A program made the position numbers and the translations under genes. Below the pieces are notes generated by a model, which saw only the letters and a list, made by a program, of their open reading frames with translations, had not been told where the DNA came from and did not search any database. Below are positions 27,030-36,292 of a stretch of DNA of 40,997 nucleotides, piece by piece. Numbering within the stretch: position 1 is the first letter of the stretch; the number at the start of each line of letters is the position of its first letter. This DNA is from an uncultured Robinsoniella sp. (GTDB lineage Bacteria; Bacillota; Clostridia; Lachnospirales; Lachnospiraceae): the NCBI GenBank assembly GCA_900539655.1, contig UQCR01000061.1:1-40997 (forward strand). The letters are read 5' to 3'.

Positions 27030-28773
27030 CTTCCCCGCCCCCTTTCATTTGTGATTCATAAACTTCCCGATAAATATGGCAACCTGCCAGCAATTCTTCA
27101 TGGGTACCCACATCCTGGATATTCCCTCCGTCCATAACGATAATTTTATCTGCATCCTGTACGGATGAGATACGCTGGGCGATAATAAACTTTGTTGTAT
27201 CGGGGATTTCTTCTGTGAATGCTTTTCTTATCATTGCATCTGTCCTGGTATCCACTGCACTGGTGGAATCATCCAGAATTAATATCCTGGGTTTTTTCAG
27301 AAGCGCTCTTGCAATACAAAGCCGCTGCTTCTGTCCTCCCGACACATTACTGCCCCCCTGCTCAATATAAGTATCATATTGGTTGGGAAAGCTTTGCACA
27401 AACTCATCCGCCTGGGCTAATTTACAGGCATGAACCAGTTCCTCATCCGTAGCCGACTCATTCCCCCATCTTAAATTATCCTTAATAGTCCCGGAGAACA
27501 GAACATTTTTCTGCAATACCATGGCTACCTGATCCCTCAGGGTCTCCAGATCATAACTGCGCACGTCTATTCCCCCAACCAGGAGACTGCCGCTGGTTAC
27601 ATCGTAAAGCCTGGGAATCAGCTGGACAAGGGTAGTCTTTGCGGCGCCTGTGCCTCCGATAATTCCCACCGTTTCTCCGGACTTAATCTCAAGATTTACA
27701 TTTTTCAGGCACAATTTATTTTTATCATTCTTATAACTGAAATTAACATCCCGGAACACTACGGAACCATCCTTTACTTCCATGACCGGCTGTTCCCCAT
27801 TTTTCAGGCTGCTTTCTTCCGTGAGGATTTCTACAATACGTTCGGCAGATGCTCTGGACATGGTAATCATAACAAATACCATTGACAGCATCATCAGACT
27901 CATTAATATCTGCATGGCATAAGTAATCAGGCTCATTAACTGACCGGTTGACATGCCTGCCGCCGGATTATTGCCGGAAGCTACAATTGACCTTGCTCCA
28001 AACCAGGAAACCAGCAGCATACACGCATACATACAGAGCTGCATCAGAGGCATATTAAATGCCAGCAGTTTTTCCGCCGTGGAAAAATCGGTATAAATGC
28101 TGCCGGAAATCTTTTTGAATTTCCCGTCCTCATGTTCTTCCCGAACGTAGGACTTCACTACACGTATTCCGTGAAGATTCTCCTGTACCACATTGTTTAA
28201 CTTATCATAAGTAGAAAACACCCGTTCAAATATGGGATGTGCCTTTGTCATAATCACCCAAAGCCCAATTCCCAGAATAGGAATGGCACATAAGAAGATA
28301 CATGCCATCCGGACATTGATACCAAACGCCATGATCATGGAAAATACCAGCATAATTGGGCTTCTTACCGCCAGTCTGATAATCATCTGATATGAATTCT
28401 GTACATTGGTTATATCTGTAGTCAGCCTCGTAACAATACTTGCCGTGGAGAACTTATCAATATTTGCAAATGAAAAATTCTGCACATTATAATACATGTC
28501 TTTTCTCAGATTCTTTGCAAATCCGGCTGAAGCACTTGCCGCAAACTTTCCGGAAAGCGCGCCGAACAACAGGGAAATCATGGAAGAAACCACCAGGAAT
28601 ATTCCCATTCTCCAAATGTAGCCCAGATTCTTCCCATCAATGCCATAGTCGATCAGCATTGCCATAAGCAGAGGTATAATAACCTCCATTATGACTTCCA
28701 GTGATACAAAAAACGGAGTCAGTAACGAATCCCGTTTATACTCACGGATACTTTTCATTAATAATTTTATCAC
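27007..28773 (-). CDS. ABC exporter half-transporter with degenerate ATP site
   Basis: A 588-residue fused ABC exporter with six helices and an ATPase domain. Walker A is GGTGAAKTT (Ala replaces a Gly; Lys379 is kept). Asp502 replaces the catalytic Glu in LILDDSTSAVD, and Gln533 replaces the H-loop His (IIAQRISSV). Its signature is intact (NVSGGQKQRL). This is the usual pattern of the non-catalytic subunit of a heterodimeric exporter: the degenerate site pairs with the LSQGQ signature of the partner. The start is GTG at 28773, with AGGAGGT 7 bases upstream. The gap up to marR (28774-28948) holds several palindromes. Confidence 0.9.
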   Translation of the reverse strand: MIKLLMKSIREYKRDSLLTPFFVSLEVIMEVIIPLLMAMLIDYGIDGKNLGYIWRMGIFLVVSSMISLLFGALSGKFAASASAGFAKNLRKDMYYNVQNFSFANIDKFSTASIVTRLTTDITNVQNSYQMIIRLAVRSPIMLVFSMIMAFGINVRMACIFLCAIPILGIGLWVIMTKAHPIFERVFSTYDKLNNVVQENLHGIRVVKSYVREEHEDGKFKKISGSIYTDFSTAEKLLAFNMPLMQLCMYACMLLVSWFGARSIVASGNNPAAGMSTGQLMSLITYAMQILMSLMMLSMVFVMITMSRASAERIVEILTEESSLKNGEQPVMEVKDGSVVFRDVNFSYKNDKNKLCLKNVNLEIKSGETVGIIGGTGAAKTTLVQLIPRLYDVTSGSLLVGGIDVRSYDLETLRDQVAMVLQKNVLFSGTIKDNLRWGNESATDEELVHACKLAQADEFVQSFPNQYDTYIEQGGSNVSGGQKQRLCIARALLKKPRILILDDSTSAVDTRTDAMIRKAFTEEIPDTTKFIIAQRISSVQDADKIIVMDGGNIQDVGTHEELLAGCHIYREVYESQMKGGGEDEAEQSE

Positions 28774-28796
28774 TTTTTTTACCTCCTCATTATCTG

Positions 28797-28840
28797 TTTG
28801 TGCACAAATAATTTGTATACATACTGTTTGTAACCAAACA
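28797..28840. promoter_or_regulatory. MarR-type operators before the exporter operon
   Basis: Three adjacent palindromes: TTTGTGCACAAA (28797-28808, perfect), TGTATACA (28814-28821) and TGTTTG-N4-CAAACA (28825-28840). The last is the exact reverse complement of the 16-bp repeat at 29424-29439 in the marR promoter, so the MarR protein probably binds both. Confidence 0.65.
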
Positions 28841-28948
28841 TTATGGACAAAATATAAGAAACACGCAGATGCATGTTCCTTATAGGAATCCTTTATCCCG
28901 TTTTACCTGGGGAATCGCAGTTTCTTACGGTAATCGCACACCGGCTGT

Positions 28949-29386
28949 CTAAAGAGTCTCAAGGTTTACTCTTACTCTGTCCATCAGGCTTAAAAAGGTT
29001 TCTACTTCCTCTTCTGTAAATCCCTGGACAAGCATGCGCTCCGTATCTTCTATATGCTTCCTCACCGCCTGATGCATCGCTTCTCCCGTTTCCGTTAGAA
29101 TCAGCTTTTTTAACCTGGCATCCTCGGGAACGCTGACCCTGTAAATAAATCCGTTCTTCTCCATCAGCTTTAGTATTCCGGTGACTGTTGAACGGGTAAT
29201 CGTAAAATCACGTTCAATATCTCTCTGGAAAATATCCTGCCCCTTATGATCCTGGAGATATCCTATGATCCAGGTCTGCACAGGTGTAACGTACTGCATA
29301 CCCTGCTGCTTCTTCTCCGCTTCTATCCTGCGTCCAAGCAAATTGGAAAGTGCATGAATTTCACGTCCAACATCTCTTTTTCTCAT
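28949..29386 (-). CDS. MarR family transcriptional regulator
   Basis: A 145-residue winged-helix regulator. The DNA-binding part reads DIFQRDIERDFTITRSTVTGILKLMEKNGFIYR, and the wing has VPEDARLKKLILTETG, both typical of MarR. It lies directly upstream of the heterodimeric ABC exporter in the same orientation and probably represses itself and the exporter until a toxic ligand binds. Its consensus promoter (29440-29468) is followed at once by a TGTTTG-N4-CAAACA operator; the same repeat recurs before the exporter genes. No terminator was seen after marR, so read-through into the exporter operon is likely. The ligand is unknown. Confidence 0.9.
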   Translation of the reverse strand: MRKRDVGREIHALSNLLGRRIEAEKKQQGMQYVTPVQTWIIGYLQDHKGQDIFQRDIERDFTITRSTVTGILKLMEKNGFIYRVSVPEDARLKKLILTETGEAMHQAVRKHIEDTERMLVQGFTEEEVETFLSLMDRVRVNLETL

Positions 29387-29414
29387 TTACGATCCCTTTC
29401 TTACAAAAGTTTAA

Positions 29415-29448
29415 CGCTATAACTGTTTGGTTACAAACAATTATAGCG
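29415..29448. promoter_or_regulatory. MarR autoregulatory operator
   Basis: The core inverted repeat TGTTTG-GTTA-CAAACA (29424-29439) is extended by the outer arms CGCTATAA (29415-29422) and TTATAGCG (29441-29448). This gives near-perfect 15-base arms with one mismatch. It overlaps the -10 element and the likely start site of marR. Confidence 0.7.
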
Positions 29449-29468
29449 CTGAAGTTTTTTAATGTCAA
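29440..29468 (-). promoter_or_regulatory. Perfect-consensus sigma-A promoter of marR
   Basis: On the minus strand TTGACA (29468-29463), exactly 17 bases, then TATAAT (29445-29440). Both hexamers match consensus fully, as expected for a strong promoter held down by a repressor. Confidence 0.85.
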
Positions 29469-29508
29469 TCACTTTTTTGTGTTATCATAACTGTTCTTTC
29501 AATATTAC

Positions 29509-29557
29509 AAAACAGCAGAGCAGCTATTTCTTTCATCACTCAGAATCGGCTGCCCTG
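29509..29557 (-). terminator. Terminator after the GH31 gene
   Basis: On the minus strand CAGGGCAGC (29557-29549) pairs with GCTGCTCTG (29524-29516), 9 bp with one wobble, and is followed by CTGTTTTGT. Confidence 0.65.
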
Positions 29558-29578
29558 CCCGTCACATATAATATTATC

Positions 29579-32500
29579 TTATTTCAGTTTTATTGTTTGA
29601 ACCTTTGAATAATTTCCGTATACCTTAGTATCTCCAACCTTCTTGTAACCGCGCATCTTGAATTCATAAACCTTTCCTTTTTTCAATTTTGTCTTGGTAA
29701 ATCCAGTACTGGATGCAGATGCGTTTTTAATTCTGGTGAATGCACCTTTTCCGGTCTTCATATAAATGGCAAATCCATCTGCCTTTGTTCCTTTTTTCCA
29801 GGAAAGCTTCACGCTTGTCCCGGAACCCGCTTTCGCAGAAAGTACCGGTTTTTTAGGTGTTGTCGCTGTTTTTAAGTATTTTGAATATTTACCAAACAGC
29901 TTTTTACTTCCGGATACCGTATAGGCCCTTACTCGGTACTTGTAATTAGTTCCATATCTTAATCCTTTAACGGTATAGCTATTCTGGCTTGTGGTCTTTA
30001 CTACATACCACTTGTTTTTATCCGGGTTGTAACGGCTTAACTCGTAACCTTTCGCGCCGCTTATTTTATTCCAGGTTAACTTCATCTGGTTTGTTTTTAA
30101 ATTTGAAGCCTTTAATCCGGATGCCCTTTTTGGTGCTGTAATCTTTTTAAATTTTGCAATATAAGTTACATTTTCATAAACCGCCGCCGTATACTTTGCG
30201 GATGTGGAAACTTTCTTTCCATTTAGATACCAGCCTTCAAACGTATACTTAGAGGATGGTTTTGCAGTTAAACTGACTTTGCTTCCCGCATCCACTACCT
30301 GACCGCCTGTTGCTGTACCTCCTGTCTCTGCTTTTACATTAACGGTAACTCTTTGTGGCTTAGGTGCTTCTTTCTTAACAAAATTTGCAGTATACACCGT
30401 ATTCTGTAACGCATTTATTGTATATTCCGGATGTGATGAAACTTTCAAGCTTCCTATATACCAGCCTTCAAATACATATCCTTCTTGTGCAAATGCCTGA
30501 ATTTTCACAGTGGTCCCATACTCTGCAGTAACACCGCCTGCTGCCGTTCCGCCTGCTTTTGCCACTACCTGGATCGTTACCATTCCTTTTGGCTTTTCTT
30601 CAAAGTATGCCGTATATACAGCATCCGCTTCTGCCTTCACTTCCAGGCTTAAATTATCCGATACTTTTTTACCTTCCAGATACCAGCCTGTGAACTGATA
30701 TCCCTCATTTGGATATGCAGTTATGGTAAATAATTCACCCTTATTAACGGTTCCGCTGTCACTTACAGTTCCTCCCGGCTGTGCCTCCACGGTAATGTTC
30801 ACTGTTTCCGGCTGTGGCTCTTCTTCCCTTGTGAAATGCGCAGCATAAACAGCATCCGCGCGGGCTTCCACTTCATACGCTGTCTCCCTGGATACATTGA
30901 CATTATCCAGATACCAGCCCTCGAATACATAACCTTCATGGGCCGTAGCGGTAAGTGTAACCTTCGTTCCAATGTCTACGGTTGCAGTTCCTTCTGCCGT
31001 TCCGCCTTCTGTTGCTTCAGCGGTTATCGTCACCTGCTGTACCGCATTTTTGGTAAAACGGGCATTAAATACGGCATCTTCCTCTGCCTCCAGTTCATAA
31101 TCCGCCTGGTCAGACACCTTTGTTTCTCCAAGATACCAGCCTTCAAATGTATAGCCTTCATTAGCTGTGGCTGTTATCGTTACTTTTTCTCCAACATTTA
31201 CACTGCCGCCCCCGGATACGGTTCCTGCCGCCTCATCTTCAGACTGTACTGTAATCGTTACCTTAACAGGTGCATCTTTTATAAATCTTGCTGTATATTC
31301 CGCATCTTCTGCCGCCTCAGTTTCATAAACGGATGCATCGGATACTTTTACTCCTTCCAGATACCAGCCCTCAAAGGAATATCCCTCATGAGCAATCGCA
31401 TTCAGGGTTACTTTTTCCCCTTCCTTAACTATGCCTCCGCCGGATACGGTTCCTGCTGCTTCGTCTTCCGAACGGACAGTAATCGTTATGTCTTTTGCTA
31501 TCTCTTTAAATCTTGCGGTCAGCGTCTGGGTTTCCTGCACATTGGTTTCAAAACGCTGTGCATTTTTATTGCCGTCACTCCACATCACAAACTCATATCC
31601 GCTGTGTGCAACTGCGGTTACTGCAGTGGTATTTGCACCTGACTCTACTACCTGAACTGCTGTTCCATCAATAGATCCGCCTGCTTCAGCTACATAGGTT
31701 ACGGTGTATTTCTCCACCTCCGGCTGAACGAGTACGAACTTGACACTGTCAAGGTTGTAATTACCCGCGTTGCTGCCTTCGGCACGGATTCTGATGGTTT
31801 GCTTGCCTGCCTTCAGAGCTACACCCTTCACCTGCGTAATACGCCAGTCGCCATTTTTATTACTGTCACCCCAGGTGTCGGTTACAGGGAATGCCAGATC
31901 TGCTATTTTTTCATTGTCCACATACAATCCGCCGGTACGCGGAGTGCTGTCATACTGTGGGCTGTTCTTTTTACCATTGTTTACATTTATTTCAAGATCA
32001 TAGATACCCGGAACTTTTACATCTGCTAAAACCTGAACATATTGACCTTCGGTTTTAAAACCGGCAACATATCCCGTTCCGGTATAACCTTTCCACTCCG
32101 TGTCTGTCCGCAGAGCGGTATTGCTGTCGTTGGTAATACCTTTGCCATCTTCCAACTCGAACACATCTCCCGGATTGATTACCGTAGGTTTATCCCTGAG
32201 TTTTACTAATATGGTGGCTGGAATGGCCTGTGGTACGGTTAAGGAATAGCGACTGCCCGCTGCCACCTCCCGAAAAGGAACAACCGCTCCTGTCGCGTCA
32301 GTTACCTCAATTGATTCAATCTCCGTACTTTTGTCAATGCCGCCTACCTGGAATACTACATCCTGTCCAGGTGCGGTATAGGGTTCACTGATTTGAACAG
32401 TGGCATTTCCGCCTTCTACCCGGGCAGCAACCCCCAGCTTGTTCTTTATAAATTTAAAGGACATAAAGTCGCAGACAGAATCTTTCGTATCCACAGAGAA

Positions 32501-35500
32501 TCTAATATATACCGTGTGAATGCCTGCTGCATCCGCACAATCTGCAGTAAAGTCCTTAAAGTTGCTCCAGCCTCCGGTGTTGGTAATCTCCACCTCTGCA
32601 ATTTTGTTTTCTTCATCCATACTGTCGATATAGAACTGTGCCGTTCCTCCCGGACGTCCACTGGTCACATTCATTGCTACCGTCTGTACGCCGCCTTCGC
32701 CAAAGTTTACATCGTCAAACCGAGCCCAGTCACCCGATTCAATATTTACCAGATAGCTTCCGGAAGAATGGACATTTATACCGCTTCTTTCTGCCGCAGT
32801 AACCGCTTTAACCGTGCTAAATGCATCTGCACTTCGCATAAACCGGAACCATTCCATCTCGCAGTCCAGTGACTCATCCTGCGGTGCTTTAAACTCAAGG
32901 AAAATATTACTCTCCGGTACGTCGGTATTTTTGCCTTCTACACGGATAGTATGCCATTCTCCGTCATCAGGCAGTGCCACCGTTGCTAAAATCTTATCAC
33001 CCACGCCGTTTTCATATATGATAATACTGCCGCCGGTAGTACTCTTTAACTTCAGTTCTACCCCTGCCTTATTTTCACCGGTCACCTCATCAAACTGCGC
33101 CCAGGCTCCGTCAGTCACAGCTTTGATCACGGGAACCTCTCCGCCTGTCTCCAGTGTCATGTATTCCAAATGGGCATTTTTCTCTGCCGGGATAGGCTGG
33201 AAAGCAGGAATGGAAGTATCCAGTCTGGTGAATTTCAGCGAATCCAGGTTGTAGTTGCCGGCGTTGCTTCCCTCCGCACTGATCCTGACGGTCTGCACAC
33301 CGGTATTCAGCTTGATACCCTCAATCTTATACTCACGCCAGTCACCCTGTTTGGTTTTGCTGTCGCCCCAGGTAGGCGTCACTTCAAATGACAGGTCCGC
33401 CTTTTTCTCACCATTTAGATACAATCCACCGGTACGGGGAGTATTGTCATATTGCGCGCTGTTCTTTTTGCCGCAGTTCACCCTAAACGTTAAATCATAG
33501 GTACCGCCTTTTACTACGTTGGCACGGAATTCCACCGCATCTCCAACCATCTTAAATCCTTTCACAAATCCGCTTCCGGTGTAGCCTTTCCATTCTGTAT
33601 CCTTAACCACTTGTCCGCCAGCTACGGGCAGGAATGTCTGATCCTCCAGCTCCACCAGGGTACCGCTTTCCACACGCTGAGGAGGCAGCCCCTGATTATC
33701 TTCGCCTTCTTCAGGCAATACAAGACCGTCCGAATCCAACACTATATTCATTGCTTTACCAGTATCCGGAACTTTCACATACAGGGTATTATCTGCATCG
33801 TTCAGCCAAAAGCCTTTTTGGGCTGCATTAAAATCCTCCAGGCTGTTCTGCTTTGGCAGATTTTCGCCGTCTAATTTTACCCCCCTCACTACCTTCAGGT
33901 GGTTAAACTTTAAGTTGTAAGACCGATCGTCTGGTTTGTACTCTTCGGGATTGTGGTCTACCCGGGCATCAATTTGGAAGGAAATATTGTTTCCCTCCTG
34001 CACGCTGGTGTAGGTGGTGGTGCTGTAAGCCTCTTTGGTTATGTATTCACGGGACAGTCCATCATCTTCATACAGCGTATAGGTGGTAGTTCCCTTTGGG
34101 TAAATATCAAGCGTCAGGGGATCCAGCGGCTTTTCATCCGCATAATCTACATCAGGACCCATTGGAACAATAGCTCCGGCTTTTACAAACACCGGGATTT
34201 CTTCCAGAGCTGCAGCAACGGTAATTGTCTTGCCATTCTCGCCGCCTTCATAACGCTCTCCTGTATAATATTCATACCAGGTTGTATTGGGAGGCAGCCA
34301 GACCTGAACCACAGTGTCCGTCTCTTCAGCAGCCGGAGCTACCAGGAACCAGTCTCCAAAGTAATATTGTTTGTTCAGATTCCAGGCATCCGGATTATAT
34401 TGGCTGTCGTCTTCCAACAGCATTGCCCGCATCATTGGAACACCTTCACTATAGCCCTGCCACGCCATCGTATACAGGTAGGGGTACAGTGCATAGCGGA
34501 TTTCCAGGTTCTGTTTCAGCGTATCCTGGGAAGTCTTGCTGTACAGCCAGGGCTCGCGTCCATCATGTCCATGAGCACGCATGATGCCGTTCCACGCACC
34601 AAACTCCGATACCCAGCGGGTATACAGCGTATCACTTGGCTTTTTCATAAAGCCGCCTAAATCATGAGAGGTAGACCAGTAGCCCACAAGCCCTGCGTCA
34701 ATGCTGAAACCAATCTGATTAACCAGCTCACTGGAGGTATTATTAATATCTCCGGACCACGCTGTAGCAAAATGCTGGCCCGCATAGCTTCCCCTGGTTA
34801 CAAACATGGGACGGGAGTCCTCGGTATACTCTTTCCATGCCTCATAAGCGCCCAGGGAAGAGAATGTAGGAGCAGTATTGCTTCCCAGTACATCAAACTC
34901 ATCCGGCCAGAACCAGTCACCATAGCCGGTGGTAATCACGCTGTCCATGTAAGACTGTACCCACTCATCATCATCGATGTGCAGATTTTTTCCGCCCTTG
35001 GCCTCAGGGGTACCGGCATTGTTGTGCAGTCCCACACGAATGCCCATATCCCGTGCCTCCTGAAACATACTGTCAATATCGGGGAATTTTACGATATCGT
35101 TGCTCCACATCTGCTTTCCCCATTTTTCACCGGCACCGGTTTGATTGCCGCCGTTGTCTGCCACATCACCGCGCCATCCATAGTCGAAAACATAGCTGTC
35201 GGTGGGATATCCTTCGTCCCTCAGCCTGTGAATCCACTGGGAAAATTCCGCCTGTGTGGCATTGTCATTTCCATATTTGGAAAGCATAAACCCATGAGCC
35301 CACTTTCCGTACATCTCCATACGACCGGTGATTTCCGCATATTCGTTGAGAATCGTCTTGAAATCAGGTCCATACATAAAGAAGTAATCCAGGTAGCCTG
35401 TGGTCTGAAATCCGCTCCCCTGCTTATAAAATACCGTATCCTTCTCGATGGTGTTCAAAAATATGCCATAGCCTACGGTGCTCATAAAGAAAGGTGCTAT

Positions 35501-36115
35501 AAGGCGTCCATGTGACATGGAAAATTCATTAAAATCAGATGCGTAGCGGTTCAGATTTGATCTGCGTCCATGATCGCCTGACCCAAACCCAAAGATTCCT
35601 CCTGCATTCTCTGTACCTTCCGTCTTTTTTACGCCTACCTTGTCTCCATCCGTATACATACCGGTTTCATCTGTGTCTTTTGACAACAGGTTCCCCTCAA
35701 GGTCATACATACCGATACGAAGAGGTGATTGATTGATCCGTACTTCCATGGCTTCCGTTTTAACAGATATCACACCGTCTTCCTGGGTAACCGACCTGTT
35801 AACTGCCGGCCATTCATTTTTCTGAACCATATAGTATTCAGCATTGGCGGGACGGTATCCATCCGCTCCGCTTTCAGACAGCTGCACCCGTACCGTACGG
35901 TCGGTGCATAACTCCACCATCACCTGGTCTTTTCCTGTGTTAAACAACAAAATATTTCCGTCTTCGGTATAGTTGTCCATGTTGCCAAGTCCAACTGTTG
36001 CCGCCTGTACCTCTACAGGTGCAAAATTGCCCAGCAGCGAAGCTATCATTACAATAGACAACACTACTGCTACCAGCCTGTTTCCTAAATGCTTTAAACG
36101 GTTTGTTTTACTCAT
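29579..36115 (-). CDS. Giant secreted GH31 glycosidase with CBMs and InlB-like repeats
   Basis: A 2178-residue secreted enzyme with a signal peptide (about 1-38, VQA|AT). An N-terminal beta-sandwich (40-250) is followed by a GH31 TIM barrel (about 255-620; YGKWAHGFMLSKYG, DSYVFDYGW). The likely nucleophile is Asp405 in WFWPDEFD and the acid/base Asp456 in AWSGDINNT. After the C-terminal beta domains come two CBM35-like domains (about 818-960, 1310-1465) flanking two CBM6-like modules (985-1220), a run of InlB-like repeats with the GYxFEGWYL motif (1475-1990) and two FN3 domains (2000-2178). GH31 enzymes hydrolyse alpha-linked glucose, xylose, galactose or GalNAc; the specificity is open. No LPXTG motif. 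The start is at 36115, where AAGGAGG precedes ATG; an in-frame ATG at 36160 has no ribosome site. Its promoter matches that of the CUT2 importer. Confidence 0.87.
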   Translation of the reverse strand: MSKTNRLKHLGNRLVAVVLSIVMIASLLGNFAPVEVQAATVGLGNMDNYTEDGNILLFNTGKDQVMVELCTDRTVRVQLSESGADGYRPANAEYYMVQKNEWPAVNRSVTQEDGVISVKTEAMEVRINQSPLRIGMYDLEGNLLSKDTDETGMYTDGDKVGVKKTEGTENAGGIFGFGSGDHGRRSNLNRYASDFNEFSMSHGRLIAPFFMSTVGYGIFLNTIEKDTVFYKQGSGFQTTGYLDYFFMYGPDFKTILNEYAEITGRMEMYGKWAHGFMLSKYGNDNATQAEFSQWIHRLRDEGYPTDSYVFDYGWRGDVADNGGNQTGAGEKWGKQMWSNDIVKFPDIDSMFQEARDMGIRVGLHNNAGTPEAKGGKNLHIDDDEWVQSYMDSVITTGYGDWFWPDEFDVLGSNTAPTFSSLGAYEAWKEYTEDSRPMFVTRGSYAGQHFATAWSGDINNTSSELVNQIGFSIDAGLVGYWSTSHDLGGFMKKPSDTLYTRWVSEFGAWNGIMRAHGHDGREPWLYSKTSQDTLKQNLEIRYALYPYLYTMAWQGYSEGVPMMRAMLLEDDSQYNPDAWNLNKQYYFGDWFLVAPAAEETDTVVQVWLPPNTTWYEYYTGERYEGGENGKTITVAAALEEIPVFVKAGAIVPMGPDVDYADEKPLDPLTLDIYPKGTTTYTLYEDDGLSREYITKEAYSTTTYTSVQEGNNISFQIDARVDHNPEEYKPDDRSYNLKFNHLKVVRGVKLDGENLPKQNSLEDFNAAQKGFWLNDADNTLYVKVPDTGKAMNIVLDSDGLVLPEEGEDNQGLPPQRVESGTLVELEDQTFLPVAGGQVVKDTEWKGYTGSGFVKGFKMVGDAVEFRANVVKGGTYDLTFRVNCGKKNSAQYDNTPRTGGLYLNGEKKADLSFEVTPTWGDSKTKQGDWREYKIEGIKLNTGVQTVRISAEGSNAGNYNLDSLKFTRLDTSIPAFQPIPAEKNAHLEYMTLETGGEVPVIKAVTDGAWAQFDEVTGENKAGVELKLKSTTGGSIIIYENGVGDKILATVALPDDGEWHTIRVEGKNTDVPESNIFLEFKAPQDESLDCEMEWFRFMRSADAFSTVKAVTAAERSGINVHSSGSYLVNIESGDWARFDDVNFGEGGVQTVAMNVTSGRPGGTAQFYIDSMDEENKIAEVEITNTGGWSNFKDFTADCADAAGIHTVYIRFSVDTKDSVCDFMSFKFIKNKLGVAARVEGGNATVQISEPYTAPGQDVVFQVGGIDKSTEIESIEVTDATGAVVPFREVAAGSRYSLTVPQAIPATILVKLRDKPTVINPGDVFELEDGKGITNDSNTALRTDTEWKGYTGTGYVAGFKTEGQYVQVLADVKVPGIYDLEINVNNGKKNSPQYDSTPRTGGLYVDNEKIADLAFPVTDTWGDSNKNGDWRITQVKGVALKAGKQTIRIRAEGSNAGNYNLDSVKFVLVQPEVEKYTVTYVAEAGGSIDGTAVQVVESGANTTAVTAVAHSGYEFVMWSDGNKNAQRFETNVQETQTLTARFKEIAKDITITVRSEDEAAGTVSGGGIVKEGEKVTLNAIAHEGYSFEGWYLEGVKVSDASVYETEAAEDAEYTARFIKDAPVKVTITVQSEDEAAGTVSGGGSVNVGEKVTITATANEGYTFEGWYLGETKVSDQADYELEAEEDAVFNARFTKNAVQQVTITAEATEGGTAEGTATVDIGTKVTLTATAHEGYVFEGWYLDNVNVSRETAYEVEARADAVYAAHFTREEEPQPETVNITVEAQPGGTVSDSGTVNKGELFTITAYPNEGYQFTGWYLEGKKVSDNLSLEVKAEADAVYTAYFEEKPKGMVTIQVVAKAGGTAAGGVTAEYGTTVKIQAFAQEGYVFEGWYIGSLKVSSHPEYTINALQNTVYTANFVKKEAPKPQRVTVNVKAETGGTATGGQVVDAGSKVSLTAKPSSKYTFEGWYLNGKKVSTSAKYTAAVYENVTYIAKFKKITAPKRASGLKASNLKTNQMKLTWNKISGAKGYELSRYNPDKNKWYVVKTTSQNSYTVKGLRYGTNYKYRVRAYTVSGSKKLFGKYSKYLKTATTPKKPVLSAKAGSGTSVKLSWKKGTKADGFAIYMKTGKGAFTRIKNASASSTGFTKTKLKKGKVYEFKMRGYKKVGDTKVYGNYSKVQTIKLK

Positions 36116-36213
36116 GTTTCCTCCTTCTTTTTCATAAAAACCCTCAACGTGTTCCTGCATTGCCTCGTTTGGTACAAGTAATATTTGTTAAAATATACCA
36201 TGTGTTGTGTATA

Positions 36214-36277
36214 ATATTAGCAATATATATACCATTTTCACAATGGAATCTTTTGCCCTCAAACAGCAAGATTTTGC
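36214..36277 (-). promoter_or_regulatory. GH31 promoter with 21-bp AraC-type direct repeat
   Basis: On the minus strand GCAAAATCTTGCTG starts at 36277 and GCAAAAGATTCCATTG starts at 36256, exactly 21 bases apart. The second half-site runs into TTGTGA (36243-36238), then 18 bases, then TAATAT (36219-36214). The chvE promoter at 40616-40679 has the same layout and closely similar sequence. Confidence 0.65.
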
Positions 36278-36292
36278 GTTCCGGATTTTAAC

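Noticed and set aside
28440..28667. Short plus-strand frames inside the ABC exporter and other minus-strand genes
   Set aside because: They are antisense to clearly conserved transporter genes and lack ribosome sites.
30836..31642. Long plus-strand open frame of 268 codons
   Set aside because: It lies fully inside the GH31 gene, opposite the repeat array. Its Cys- and aromatic-rich sequence resembles no protein family, and it reflects the codon pattern of the real gene.
34664..35515. Plus-strand open frame of 283 codons
   Set aside because: It is antisense to the GH31 catalytic domain, whose motifs are intact on the minus strand. No ribosome site or family features.
5757..36115. LPXTG sortase anchors in the three giant proteins
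   Set aside because: The C-termini end in FN3 or LRR domains without LPXTG, a hydrophobic helix or a positive tail.
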